Part shown: positions 51,259-60,008 of the stretch, piece after piece | How the letters are laid out: every line of letters begins with the position of its first letter | Position numbering within the stretch: position 1 is the stretch's first letter | Source of the DNA: Streptomyces sp. SID12501 | GTDB lineage: Bacteria > Actinomycetota > Actinomycetes > Streptomycetales > Streptomycetaceae | DNA: 64,000 bases | NCBI RefSeq assembly: GCF_010550245.1 | Contig: NZ_JAAGLU010000021.1 | Span: 62,001-126,000, forward strand | Reading direction: 5' to 3' | Notes under the pieces: model-generated | What the model was told of the DNA's origin: nothing | Seen by the model: only the letters and a program-made list of their open reading frames with translations | Database searches by the model: none | Translations under genes and position numbers: made by a program

Positions 51259-51571
51259 GTATCCATGGTTGCTTCCGGGGGCGCCGATGCCATCGGCCTG
51301 CGGGCCGAACCTCCGTCGTCCCCCTGTACGACTCCGGGTGGACGTCTCCCCCACAGGAAGGTGGAGTCCGTCCCCTAGGGGACCGCGGACGCCGTACACC
51401 GGATATCCGGATATTGATTGGCCTCAGCCTCCTCCCGTCCCCTAGGCTCTCCGCTCTTGCCCGCCTCCCGTCGTGGAGCGCCGCCGCCCGGTCGGAAACC
51501 GGTCGGCTTCTCGACGTCACACCCAGCAGCAGGTACGCACGCGTACGCAGCAGGTATCCGGAGGCACCACC
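51259..51571. other. 313-bp divergent intergenic region before the HelR-like gene
   Basis: Contains the palindromes GTCCCCTAGGGGAC (51370-51383) and CCGGATATCCGG (51399-51410). GTCCCCTAGG recurs near 51437. These are candidate regulatory sites. I do not recognise the published rifamycin-associated element. Confidence 0.6.
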
Positions 51572-53638
51572 TTGTCCAGCCCCGTTCCCGACCTCGTTTC
51601 CGACCCCGTTTCCGACGGCCCCCTCGGCCGCGAACGCTCCCATCTCAGCGACTCCCGGGCAGCCCTCCGTGCCATGCGTGAGGACGCGGAGTCCCTCGAC
51701 ATCAAGGACGTCACCGCGAACTGGGTCAACGCGGCGGTCCTCTCCCGCCAGATCGGGGAGCGGATCAAGACCCTCGCCGACCTCAGCCACACCCCGCTGT
51801 TCTTCGGCCGCCTCGACTACCTGCACGCTCCCGGCGCCGAGCAGGCCGAGGGCGCGGAGGGGGAGCAGTTCTACATCGGGCGTCGGCATGTCCACGACGC
51901 CGACGGCGACCCCATGGTCATCGACTGGCGCGCGCCGGTGTCCCAGCCGTTCTACCGGGCCTCGAAGACGGACCCGATGGACGTCGCCCTGCGCCGCCGG
52001 TTCGGGTACACCGGCGGGGACCTCACGGCGTACGAGGACGAGCACCTCTCCGACCCCAGCGAGTCGGCCGCCACCAGCAAGCTGCTCCAGCAGGAGATCG
52101 AGCGCCCGCGCGTGGGCCCGATGCGCGACATCGTGGCCACCATCCAGCCCGAGCAGGACGAGATCGTACGCAGCGGGCTGGGCGGCTCGGTGTGCGTGCA
52201 GGGGGGTCCCGGCACCGGGAAGACGGCCGTCGGTCTGCACCGGGTCGCCTATCTCCTCTACGCCCACCGCGACCGACTGGCCCGCACCGGCACCCTCGTC
52301 ATCGGGCCGAACAGCTCCTTCCTCCACTACATCGAGCAAGTGCTGCCCGCACTGGGCGAGTTGGAGGTCAAGCAGGCCACCGTCGACGACCTGGTCGCCC
52401 ATGTCGAGGTGAACGGCACCGACGACGCGCCGGCGGCGATCGTCAAGGGCGACGCGAGGATGGCGGACGTCCTGCGCAATGCCGTCTACTCCCACGTGAC
52501 CCTGCCCACCGAGCCCGTGATGGTCGTACGGGGGTCCAGGCGCTGGCGCGTCCCGGCGTACGAACTCGAGGTCATCGTCCGGGAGTTGCTGGACCGTGGG
52601 ATTCGTTACGGTGCAGCCCGCGAGGCCCTGCCGCAGCGCATCGCGCACATGGTGCTGGTGCAGATGGAACGGTCGGGCGAGGCCCCGGACGACCGTGTGC
52701 AGGACGCCGTCGCCCGCAACCCGGCGGTGAAGGCCACCGTAAAGGCGGTCTGGCCACCCGTCGACCCCGCGAAACTCGTCCTGCGCCTGCTCACCGACGC
52801 CGACTTCCTCGCCGTGCACGCGGCCGGAATCCTCGACGAGGACGAGCAGAAGGAGATCCTCCGGGCGAAGCCCGTACGGTCGGTGAAGTCGGCCAAGTGG
52901 TCCGCTGCGGACGCCGTGTTGATCGACGAGACGATCGACCTGGTCCAGCGCACGCACTCCCTCGGGCATGTCGTCCTCGACGAGGCGCAGGACCTCTCAC
53001 CGATGCAGTACCGGGCGGTGGGCCGACGCTGCACGACCGGCTCGGCGACCGTCCTCGGCGACCTCGCGCAGGGCACCACGCCCTGGGCGACGCGGAGTTG
53101 GGAGGAGGCGCTGGGTCACCTGGGCAAGTCGGACGCGGTGGTGGAGGAACTGACGGCGGGCTTCCGCGTCCCGACCGACGTGATCACCTATGCCTCACGC
53201 CTGCTGCCGCACATCGCGCCGGGTCTGACGCCGGTGGCGTCGGTGCGCGAGAACCCGGGGTTCTTCGACGTACGGCCGATCAGCGGCGTGGCTGAAGTGG
53301 TGGCCGCCTGCGAGGAGTTGCTGCGCAACGAGGGCTCGACGGGCCTGATCGCGGCGGACGCCCGTATCCCGGCACTGGCGGAGGCCCTGACGGCGGCGGG
53401 CCTCGGCCACCTCTCCCCGGGAGAGGAGACGACACACGAGACCCGGCTGACCCTGGTCCCCGCGTCCCTCGCGAAGGGCCTGGAGTACGACTACGTGGTC
53501 CTGGACGAACCCCAGGCCGTGGTGGACGCCGAGCCCGACGAACGCACGGGCCTGCGACGCCTGTACGTGTCCCTGACCCGAGCGGTGTCGGGCCTGATCG
53601 TGGTGCACGCGGCGCCACTGCCGGGCGAGCTGGCCTAG
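51572..53638 (+). CDS. helR: HelR-like HelD-family RNA polymerase recycling ATPase
   Basis: 688 residues from TTG 51572 with GGAGG 7 nt upstream, a strong case for that start. Superfamily 1 ATPase: Walker A GGPGTGKTAVGLHR, motif II VLDEAQDLSPMQYRA, late motifs LVPASLAKGLEYDYVVLDEPQ and LYVSLTRAV. N-terminal about 180 residues carry IDWRAPVSQPFYRA. HelR proteins displace rifamycins from RNA polymerase and recycle stalled polymerase. Element copy 4 follows directly. Confidence 0.85.
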   Translation: MSSPVPDLVSDPVSDGPLGRERSHLSDSRAALRAMREDAESLDIKDVTANWVNAAVLSRQIGERIKTLADLSHTPLFFGRLDYLHAPGAEQAEGAEGEQFYIGRRHVHDADGDPMVIDWRAPVSQPFYRASKTDPMDVALRRRFGYTGGDLTAYEDEHLSDPSESAATSKLLQQEIERPRVGPMRDIVATIQPEQDEIVRSGLGGSVCVQGGPGTGKTAVGLHRVAYLLYAHRDRLARTGTLVIGPNSSFLHYIEQVLPALGELEVKQATVDDLVAHVEVNGTDDAPAAIVKGDARMADVLRNAVYSHVTLPTEPVMVVRGSRRWRVPAYELEVIVRELLDRGIRYGAAREALPQRIAHMVLVQMERSGEAPDDRVQDAVARNPAVKATVKAVWPPVDPAKLVLRLLTDADFLAVHAAGILDEDEQKEILRAKPVRSVKSAKWSAADAVLIDETIDLVQRTHSLGHVVLDEAQDLSPMQYRAVGRRCTTGSATVLGDLAQGTTPWATRSWEEALGHLGKSDAVVEELTAGFRVPTDVITYASRLLPHIAPGLTPVASVRENPGFFDVRPISGVAEVVAACEELLRNEGSTGLIAADARIPALAEALTAAGLGHLSPGEETTHETRLTLVPASLAKGLEYDYVVLDEPQAVVDAEPDERTGLRRLYVSLTRAVSGLIVVHAAPLPGELA

Positions 53639-53642
53639 GCAT

Positions 53643-53715
53643 TTCAGCCCGTCCGGCGCTTGAGGACGAGGCTCCTTCAGGGCCGAAGCGGGGGTCTGGG
53701 GGCGGCAGCCCCCAG
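53643..53715 (+). repeat. Interspersed three-hairpin element, copy 4
   Basis: CGTCC/GGACG; GGCTC-CTTCA-GGGCC (a G-U pair at the changed position); CTGGGGGC-GGCA-GCCCCCAG. It lies between convergent helR and cutC, where it could act as a bidirectional terminator. Confidence 0.9.
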
Positions 53716-53757
53716 GGATGGGACGGGTAGGGGCGGCGGGGGCGAAAAACACTCCCC

Positions 53758-54450
53758 TCACCCCCCGTCCAGCACCCCCCGCCACTCCGCGACCGCCCCC
53801 ACCGACACCGGCCTCCCCCACCCCTCGGGCCGAGCCGCACCCCCGATATGGAACGCGTCCACGCCGGCCGCACGCAGCCGCGCCACATGCTCCAGCCGCA
53901 ACCCGCCCCCCACAAGCAGCCGCTGCTCGTACCCGGGCTCCCCACCCCGCGCCGCCTCCGCGAGCAGCGTGGGGAGCCCGTCGTCGACACCGACCGCCGA
54001 GCCGGCGGTGAGGTAGGTGTCCAGCCCGGGAAGCCCGTCGAGCTGCTTGCGCAACGCATCCCGGTCGACGGCATGGTCGATCGCCCGGTGGAACGTCCAC
54101 CGGCACCCCTCGATCTCCCCCACGACCCGCTCGACGGCAGCGAGATCGACACCACCGTCCGCCCTCAGGAACCCCAGCACGAACTCCTCCGCACCCGCCC
54201 CCCGCAGCTCCCCGGCGACCCCGGCCAACTGGTCGACATCCCCGGCGCCGAACCCGTCCGCCAGCCGCAGCATCACCCGCAGCGGAATGTCGACGGCGGC
54301 CCGGATCCCGGCGAAGGCCGCGACCGTCGGGGTGAGCCCGTCGGCGGCCATGTCGGTGACCAGCTCCAGCCGGTCCGCACCTCCGTCCCGGGCGGCGACG
54401 GCGTCCTCGACACCGAGGGCGATCACCTCCAGCACTGCGCGCCGGCTCAT
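53758..54450 (-). CDS. cutC: CutC family protein
   Basis: 230 residues from ATG 54450 (GGGAAGGGG upstream). VIALGVEDAVAARDGGADRLELVTDMAADGLTPT, WTFHRAIDHAVDRDALRKQLDGL and LLVGGGLRLEHVARLRAAGVDAFHIGG are the CutC TIM-barrel signatures. The family was named for copper homeostasis, but its biochemical role is disputed. A DasR-like site stands upstream, hinting at amino-sugar control. Confidence 0.92.
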   Translation of the reverse strand: MSRRAVLEVIALGVEDAVAARDGGADRLELVTDMAADGLTPTVAAFAGIRAAVDIPLRVMLRLADGFGAGDVDQLAGVAGELRGAGAEEFVLGFLRADGGVDLAAVERVVGEIEGCRWTFHRAIDHAVDRDALRKQLDGLPGLDTYLTAGSAVGVDDGLPTLLAEAARGGEPGYEQRLLVGGGLRLEHVARLRAAGVDAFHIGGAARPEGWGRPVSVGAVAEWRGVLDGG

Positions 54451-54469
54451 CGGACCCCTTCCCTTGGAT

Positions 54470-54539
54470 CTCTTGGATTCCCTTGGACTCACATCGGAGG
54501 CGCATCGGAGGCGACTACAGGTCTAGTCCAATCCAAGAG
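54470..54539. repeat. Inverted repeat in the cutC/HD divergent region
   Basis: CTCTTGGATT (54470-54479) and AATCCAAGAG (54530-54539) are perfect inverted arms 50 bp apart, flanking the cutC leader and the DasR-like site. Confidence 0.6.
54517..54532. promoter_or_regulatory. DasR-like (dre) site
   Basis: ACAGGTCTAGTCCAAT matches the dre consensus ACTGGTCTAGACCACT at 13 of 16 positions. It lies 67 bp before cutC and 82 bp before the HD gene. Confidence 0.55.
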
Positions 54540-54613
54540 TACGCCCGAGCCCCGCCCCAGTCACTCACCGCACCACCCTCCGGCCCACCCCGCCCGGACG
54601 GCAGAATGCCCGC

Positions 54614-55312
54614 ATGCCCGATCAAGCCGACCTCGACGCCGCCGCCACCCTCGCCACCCTCCGCGCCCACTGGACCCGGACCCTGGAAGCAGCCCGCCCC
54701 CGGGACGCCAAGGAGCTTCCCGACCCCACCCCCTACGCCGACAACCTCCTCACCCGCTACCAGGAACCCCAGCGCCGCTACCACACGCTCACCCACCTCA
54801 CCGCGGTCCTCGACCACATCGACGTACTGGCCGAGGCCGGGTACGCGGACGATCCCGCCCTGGTCCGACTCGCCGCCTGGTTCCACGACGCCGTATACGC
54901 CCCCGACCGCTCCGAGAACGAGGAGCGCTCCGCCCGTCTCGCCGAGCGCGCCCTCCCCGAGGCGGGCGTCTCCCCGGCGGACACCTCAGAAGTGGCCCGC
55001 CTGGTCCGCCTCACCGTCACCCACGCCCTCGCGCCCGGCGACCGCAACGGCGAGGTCCTGTGCGACGCGGACCTCGCGATCCTGGCCGCGCCCCAGGGCA
55101 CGTACGCCGCCTACGCAGCCGCAGTCCGCGAGGAGTACGCCTTCGTCCCGGAGGACGCCTTCCGGGAAGGCCGGGCAGCGGTACTGCGCCAACTCCTCGC
55201 CCTGCCCGAGCTGTTCCGGACGCCGTACGGATCGCAGCACTGGGAGGGACCGGCGCGCGCCAACATCGCGGCGGAGCTGAACCGGCTCGAAGCCGGCTCG
55301 GGGCCGGTTTAA
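54614..55312 (+). CDS. HD-domain protein (predicted metal-dependent phosphohydrolase)
   Basis: 232 residues. RRYHTLTHLTAVLDHID, AAWFHDAVYAP and LCDADLAIL supply the His, His-Asp and Asp metal ligands of the HD fold. Possible substrates are nucleotides or cyclic nucleotides; unknown. Divergent from cutC. Confidence 0.88.
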   Translation: MPDQADLDAAATLATLRAHWTRTLEAARPRDAKELPDPTPYADNLLTRYQEPQRRYHTLTHLTAVLDHIDVLAEAGYADDPALVRLAAWFHDAVYAPDRSENEERSARLAERALPEAGVSPADTSEVARLVRLTVTHALAPGDRNGEVLCDADLAILAAPQGTYAAYAAAVREEYAFVPEDAFREGRAAVLRQLLALPELFRTPYGSQHWEGPARANIAAELNRLEAGSGPV

Positions 55313-55352
55313 TGCGTGTCCGTCACCGCACCCCACCCCCTATCCTCGCCGC

Positions 55353-56489
55353 ATGCTGAGCATGGGCGGGAACGAAGTGGACGAGGCCGTCGCGAGCGCG
55401 GTGGCGCTGCTGCGGCCGGTGGTGGACCGGGACTGGGCGGACACCAACGCGGGTGGGCTGGACTGGAGTTGCCGGCAGACCGCCGAGCACATCGTCACCG
55501 ACCTCGTCACCTACGCCGCGCGGCTGGCGGGACGGACACAGAGCCCGTACGCCCGCCTCAACATCACCCTCGGCAGCGTGGGCGGCCTGGCCCCCGCCGG
55601 CAACGAAGGTGCCGACACACGCGTCAACGAAGGCATCCTCGACGTCATCACGGCGACCGGCGCCCTGCTCACCGCCGCCATCCGCACCGCACCCCGTGAT
55701 GCGCGGGCCTTCCACCCGGCCCCCTTCCGCAGTGCGAACCGCGAGGGCTTCGCCGCGATGGGCATCGCCGAAGTGCTGCTGCACGCCCACGACATGGCCG
55801 AGGGCCTGGGGCTGCCGTACGAACCGCCCGCACACCTGGCGGAGTTCGTCCTCACCCGAATCTTCCCGGAGGTCCGGCCGGGCCCCGACCGCTGGCAGAC
55901 CCTGCTCTGGGCGACGGGCCGCGCGGACCTCCCCGGCCGCGCCCGGCTCACCGGGTGGACCTGGAGCAACAACCTCGTCCTCGACACCGACCGCCTCCGT
56001 CTGGAGGGCGTCACCCCGGCCGCCGCCGCCGACCTGAGCTCGGGCGCCGCCGACCTGAGCTCGGGCGGCACCGGCGGCTTCGACTGGATCGAGGACGGCC
56101 CCTTCCACGGCACTCGCGAGGCCGCCGGGATGCTGATCAAGTCCTACGAAGCGGGCGTACACCGCCCGGAGTTCGGCATGTACATCCTCGTACGCCGCGA
56201 GGACGACCGCGCGGTCGGCGGTGTCGGCTTCCACGGCGCCCCCGACGAGGAGGGCAAGGCCGAGGTCGGCTACGACCTCGCGGAACCCGCCCGTGGCAAC
56301 GGCTACGCCACGGAGGCGCTGCGCGCGCTGGCGGAACGGGCGCTGGCCCGGGACGACGTACGGTCCCTGTTCGCGACCATCGAGCCGAGCAACGCCCCGT
56401 CCCAGGCGGTGATCGCCCGCGCCGGATTCGTGAGGGTGAGCGAGGAACTCGACGCGGAAGGCCTCCAGGCGTACGAGTTGCGCGGCTGA
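55353..56489 (+). CDS. Fusion of a maleylpyruvate isomerase-type domain and a GNAT acetyltransferase
   Basis: 378 residues. The N-terminal ~170 residues are a DinB/MDMPI domain (WSCRQTAEHIVTDLVTYAARLAG with the metal His; LLHAHDMAEGLGLPY). The C-terminal ~170 residues are GNAT (VGGVGFHGAPDEEGKAEVGYDLAEPARGNGYATEALRALAERAL with the acetyl-CoA loop). The joint holds a duplicated AADLSSG. A single intact reading frame makes a sequencing artefact unlikely. Combined role unknown; possibly thiol-linked acetylation. Confidence 0.88.
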   Translation: MLSMGGNEVDEAVASAVALLRPVVDRDWADTNAGGLDWSCRQTAEHIVTDLVTYAARLAGRTQSPYARLNITLGSVGGLAPAGNEGADTRVNEGILDVITATGALLTAAIRTAPRDARAFHPAPFRSANREGFAAMGIAEVLLHAHDMAEGLGLPYEPPAHLAEFVLTRIFPEVRPGPDRWQTLLWATGRADLPGRARLTGWTWSNNLVLDTDRLRLEGVTPAAAADLSSGAADLSSGGTGGFDWIEDGPFHGTREAAGMLIKSYEAGVHRPEFGMYILVRREDDRAVGGVGFHGAPDEEGKAEVGYDLAEPARGNGYATEALRALAERALARDDVRSLFATIEPSNAPSQAVIARAGFVRVSEELDAEGLQAYELRG

Positions 56490-56548
56490 CGACGAAGCCT
56501 GCCAAGCAGACCAGGCAGACCGGCCCGACACAGCCGTTCCCACCCGTC

Positions 56549-56815
56549 CTACCGTTCCGCTACCTTCCGCCTGCGCAGTCCCGCCCCGTGCAGCAGCCGC
56601 ACCACCTCGCGGCTGCTGACCTCCACCGCCCCGGCGGCCACCACATCCCCGTACCGATGCGACGGAATGTCGTAGTGGTCGCGCTCGAAGGCCCGCTGGG
56701 GTACGCCCAACTCACCGGCGAACGTGTGCAGTTCCTCGTACGAGACATCGCTCACGAGGTGTGACCACAGTCGGCCGTGCCCGGGCCAGACCGGCGGGTC
56801 GATGTAGATCGTCAC
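56549..56815 (-). CDS. DUF4031 protein
   Basis: 88 residues from GTG 56815: TIYIDPPVWPGHGRLWSHLVSDVSYEELHTFAGELGVPQRAFERDHYDIPSHRY is the DUF4031 pattern. It overlaps the upstream gene by 4 bp (GTGA), so they form an operon. Function unknown. Confidence 0.88.
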   Translation of the reverse strand: MTIYIDPPVWPGHGRLWSHLVSDVSYEELHTFAGELGVPQRAFERDHYDIPSHRYGDVVAAGAVEVSSREVVRLLHGAGLRRRKVAER

Positions 56816-57216
56816 GACGACGCCGTCCCACCCGAGGCCGTCGCCAGCCCGCCGATCGCCGCGACCCGCACCCCCGCCTTGTGGCACACCCACTGCGGAT
56901 CGGGGCCCAACTCCGGTTCCACCTCAAGGGCGTGGGGATCGCCGCCGCCGCAGACGGGGCAGAGCGGCCAGCGGCCGTACGTCCCCAGCAGCGCGTCCTG
57001 GACGTCCTGGGCGACCAGCCCGGCCACGTACCCAGCGCCGTCCGGCCACTGTTCGACCCACCAGCGGCGCTGTACGACCGACTCCTCGACCATCGAGACG
57101 ACATCCGCCTCGGCGACCTCGCGCGCGGCCAGGTCGGCGAGGACGAGGGCGCGTGCCGCGTGCAACGCCTGCTCCAGGCGGGTGATGGGGGCGTCGGAGT
57201 CGCCGGTGGTGGTCAT
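56812..57216 (-). CDS. Hypothetical protein with a CPVCGG zinc-like motif
   Basis: 134 residues from ATG 57216. The N-terminal half is helical and acidic; the C-terminal half has LCPVCGGGDPHALEVEPELG and QWVCHKAGVRVAAIGGL, a possible two-Cys plus distal Cys/His zinc site. Coupled to the DUF4031 gene. Confidence 0.75.
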   Translation of the reverse strand: MTTTGDSDAPITRLEQALHAARALVLADLAAREVAEADVVSMVEESVVQRRWWVEQWPDGAGYVAGLVAQDVQDALLGTYGRWPLCPVCGGGDPHALEVEPELGPDPQWVCHKAGVRVAAIGGLATASGGTASS

Positions 57217-57254
57217 GCACCCATTGTGCGCACTCTTGACCGTACGTCCGAACG

Positions 57255-57267
57255 GAAAATATCTTTC
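57255..57267. promoter_or_regulatory. Candidate MurR/RpiR operator
   Basis: GAAA-ATATC-TTTC ends 6 bp before the regulator start. A second GAAA-T-TTTC lies just inside the gene at 57291-57299. RpiR-type regulators often bind GAAA/TTTC arms. Confidence 0.45.
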
Positions 57268-57272
57268 ATCCT

Positions 57273-58271
57273 GTGAGCCGAGACGTGAAGGAAATTTTCG
57301 GAGCAGCGGCGGGCACAGCCGGTGGGCCTGGTGGAGCTGGAGGAGCCAGGGGAGCTGGTGGACCGGGTGTCACCCCGCCCGCGCCCGCCGCCCTCGCCGC
57401 CAAGGTGCGGACACTGGCGCCCACGATGACCCGCTCCATGCAGCGCGTCGCCGAGGCGGTCGCCGCCGACCCGGCCGGCTGCGCGGCCCTGACGGTCACC
57501 GGCCTCGCCGAACTCACCGGCACCAGCGAGGCGACGGTCGTCCGTACGTCCCGGCTGCTCGGCTACCCCGGCTACCGCGACCTGCGTCTCGCCCTCGCGG
57601 GCCTGGCCGCCCAGCAGCAGTCGGGACGCTCCCCGGCCGTGACCGCCGACATCGCGGTCGACGACCCGATCGCGGACGTCGTGGCGAAACTGGCGTACGA
57701 CGAGCAGCAGACCCTCGCCGACACGGCCGCCGGGCTGGACATGGCGCAGCTGTCCGCCGCCGTCGGCGCGCTGGCCGCCGCCCGTCGCATCGACATCTAC
57801 GGCGTCGGCGCCTCCGGTCTGGTCGCCCAGGACCTCACCCAGAAGCTGCTACGCATAGGGCTGATAGCGCACGCCCACAGCGACCCGCACCTCGCCGTGA
57901 CCAACGCGGTGCAGCTGCGCGCGAAGGACGTCGCCGTCGCGATCACGCACTCCGGGTCGACCGGGGACGTCATCGAGCCGCTGCGCGTCGCGTTCGAGCG
58001 CGGAGCCACGACCGTCGCGATCACCGGACGCCCCGACGGACCCGTCACCCAGTACGCCGACCACATCCTCACCACCTCCACGGCTCGCGAGAGCGAGCTG
58101 CGCCCGGCGGCGATGTCGTCGCGCACCAGTCAACTCCTCGTCGTGGACTGTCTGTTCATAGGCGTGGCACAGCGAACGTACGAGACGGCGGCCCCCGCGC
58201 TCTCCGCCTCCTACGAAGCCCTCGCGCACCGCCACACCCCGCGCAGCAGCGGCACGACCTCACGCCGCTAG
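57273..58271 (+). CDS. MurR/RpiR-family regulator with SIS domain
   Basis: 332 residues from GTG 57273. After a Gly-rich 40-residue lead, an HTH_6 domain (QRVAEAVAADPAGCAALTVTGLAELTGTSEATVVRTSRLLGYPGYRDLRLAL) precedes a sugar-isomerase SIS domain (about 150-300, AARRIDIYGVGASGLVAQDLTQKLLRIG). It precedes murQ in the same direction and is likely to sense N-acetylmuramic acid 6-phosphate. Confidence 0.93.
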   Translation: MSRDVKEIFGAAAGTAGGPGGAGGARGAGGPGVTPPAPAALAAKVRTLAPTMTRSMQRVAEAVAADPAGCAALTVTGLAELTGTSEATVVRTSRLLGYPGYRDLRLALAGLAAQQQSGRSPAVTADIAVDDPIADVVAKLAYDEQQTLADTAAGLDMAQLSAAVGALAAARRIDIYGVGASGLVAQDLTQKLLRIGLIAHAHSDPHLAVTNAVQLRAKDVAVAITHSGSTGDVIEPLRVAFERGATTVAITGRPDGPVTQYADHILTTSTARESELRPAAMSSRTSQLLVVDCLFIGVAQRTYETAAPALSASYEALAHRHTPRSSGTTSRR

Positions 58272-58381
58272 GCCCGCCCGCGCCCGGGCGCTTCCCCGTC
58301 CGGGCCGCACACCGACAGCCGTAACACCGGTAGCCGCACCGTCACAGCGTCGTACCGGAAGATCCGAGAGAGCCGCACGCC

Positions 58382-59329
58382 ATGACCTCAACCGCTGACG
58401 CCTCCTCCAACCACCGCGCCCTGAAAGAGGAGTTGGAGTCGCTGACGACGGAGGCGTTCCGCCCGGAGCTGGCCGACATCGACCAGCTTCCCACCCTCGA
58501 CATCGCCAGGCTGATGAACTCCGAGGACACGACCGTCCCGGCCGCCGTCGCCGCACGGCTCCCGGAGATCGCCGCCGCGATCGACGCCCTGGCCGCCCGG
58601 ATGGCACGCGGGGGCCGGCTGGTCTACGCGGGCGCCGGTACGCCGGGCCGGCTCGGCGTACTGGACGCCTCCGAGTGCCCGCCCACCTTCAACACCGACC
58701 CCGCGCAGGTCACGGGCGTGATCGCGGGCGGCCCCGAGGCCATGGTCACCTCCGTGGAGGGCGCCGAGGACTCCAGGGAGCTGGCGGCCGACGACCTCGA
58801 CGCCCTCCGCATCACCGCCCTGGACACGGTGGTCGGCGTCTCGGCGTCCGGCCGTACGCCGTACGCGGTCGGCGCCGTCGAACACGCCCGCGCGCTGGGC
58901 GCGTTGACGATCGGCCTGTCCTGCAACGCGCGCAGCGCGCTCGCGTCGGCGGCCGAGCACGGCATCGAGGTCGTCGTCGGACCGGAGCTGCTGACCGGCT
59001 CGACGCGTCTGAAGGCGGGCACGGCCCAGAAGCTGGTCCTCAACATGCTGTCGACGATCACGATGATCCGGCTCGGCAAGACGTACGGGAACCTGATGGT
59101 CGACGTACGGGCGTCGAACGAGAAGCTCCGGGCCCGCTCCCGCCGGATCGTCGCCCTGGCGACCGGCGCGGGCGACGAGGAGATCGAGGCGGCACTCGCG
59201 GCGACGGACGGGGAGACGAAGGACGCGATCCTCGTCGTCCTCGGCTCGGTCGACGGCCCGACGGCCGCCCGCCTCCTCGCGGAGAACGACGGCCACCTGC
59301 GGGCGGCGCTGGCGGCGGCCCTTCGATGA
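58382..59329 (+). CDS. murQ: N-acetylmuramic acid 6-phosphate etherase
   Basis: 315 residues. RLVYAGAGTPGRLGVLDASECPPTF, the SIS substrate loop, GVSASGRTPYAVG, and GGPEAMVTSVEGAEDS are MurQ signatures. It cleaves the lactyl ether of MurNAc-6-P to GlcNAc-6-P, recycling peptidoglycan sugars. Adjacent to its probable regulator. Confidence 0.95.
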   Translation: MTSTADASSNHRALKEELESLTTEAFRPELADIDQLPTLDIARLMNSEDTTVPAAVAARLPEIAAAIDALAARMARGGRLVYAGAGTPGRLGVLDASECPPTFNTDPAQVTGVIAGGPEAMVTSVEGAEDSRELAADDLDALRITALDTVVGVSASGRTPYAVGAVEHARALGALTIGLSCNARSALASAAEHGIEVVVGPELLTGSTRLKAGTAQKLVLNMLSTITMIRLGKTYGNLMVDVRASNEKLRARSRRIVALATGAGDEEIEAALAATDGETKDAILVVLGSVDGPTAARLLAENDGHLRAALAAALR

Positions 59330-59378
59330 CGGGCCACTGATTCACTCACCCGTTCGCGGGTCGGGCAGGATGGGCGCC

Positions 59379-59912
59379 ATGACCGAGATCCACACCCCTC
59401 GCCTCCTCCTCCGCCGCTGGACCGACGACGACCTCGTGCCCCTGTCGGAGATCCTCGCGGACTCCCAGGTCATGCGCTGGATCGACGACGGCTCGGTGCG
59501 CGACCTGGAGTACGCGGCGGAGGCCATCGAGCGGTGGGAGGAGGAGTGGGACGAGGAGGGCTTCGGCCTCTTCGCCGTCGAACTGCTCGCCTCGGGTGAA
59601 GTGATCGGCGCTGTCGGCCTGTCCGTGCCCGAGTTCCTGCCGGAGGTCGCGCACGACGTCGCGATCAGCTGGCTGCTCGGCTCCCAGTTCTGGGGCCAGG
59701 GATACGCCTCCGAGGCCGCCCACGCCACCCTGGAGTTCGCCCTCCAGGACCGGGGCCTCGACCGCGTGATCAGCATCAGCCGAGGGGGCGACGACGCCTC
59801 CGAGAACATCATCCGCAAGCTGGGCCTGACGGAGGAGCGGGACACCACCCACCCTGTGTACGGCCACCAGCTGCTCGTACACGCGATCGACCTGACGGAG
59901 TTCGAGGCATAG
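59379..59912 (+). CDS. GNAT acetyltransferase (RimJ/RimL type)
   Basis: 177 residues from ATG 59379. TPRLLLRRWTDDDL opens the fold; LLGSQFWGQGYASEAAHATLEFAL is the acetyl-CoA loop, and VISISRGGDDASENIIRKLGL is the C-terminal strand. The substrate is unknown, perhaps a protein N-terminus or small amine. Confidence 0.9.
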   Translation: MTEIHTPRLLLRRWTDDDLVPLSEILADSQVMRWIDDGSVRDLEYAAEAIERWEEEWDEEGFGLFAVELLASGEVIGAVGLSVPEFLPEVAHDVAISWLLGSQFWGQGYASEAAHATLEFALQDRGLDRVISISRGGDDASENIIRKLGLTEERDTTHPVYGHQLLVHAIDLTEFEA

Positions 59913-60008
59913 GCGCACTCGCGCCCGCGTTGTCAGTGGCGTGTGCGACGGTTGAGACCGCTGAGCGCTCAGCGCAACGCACGCACGTACGCCGAAGGGA
60001 CGACCACC

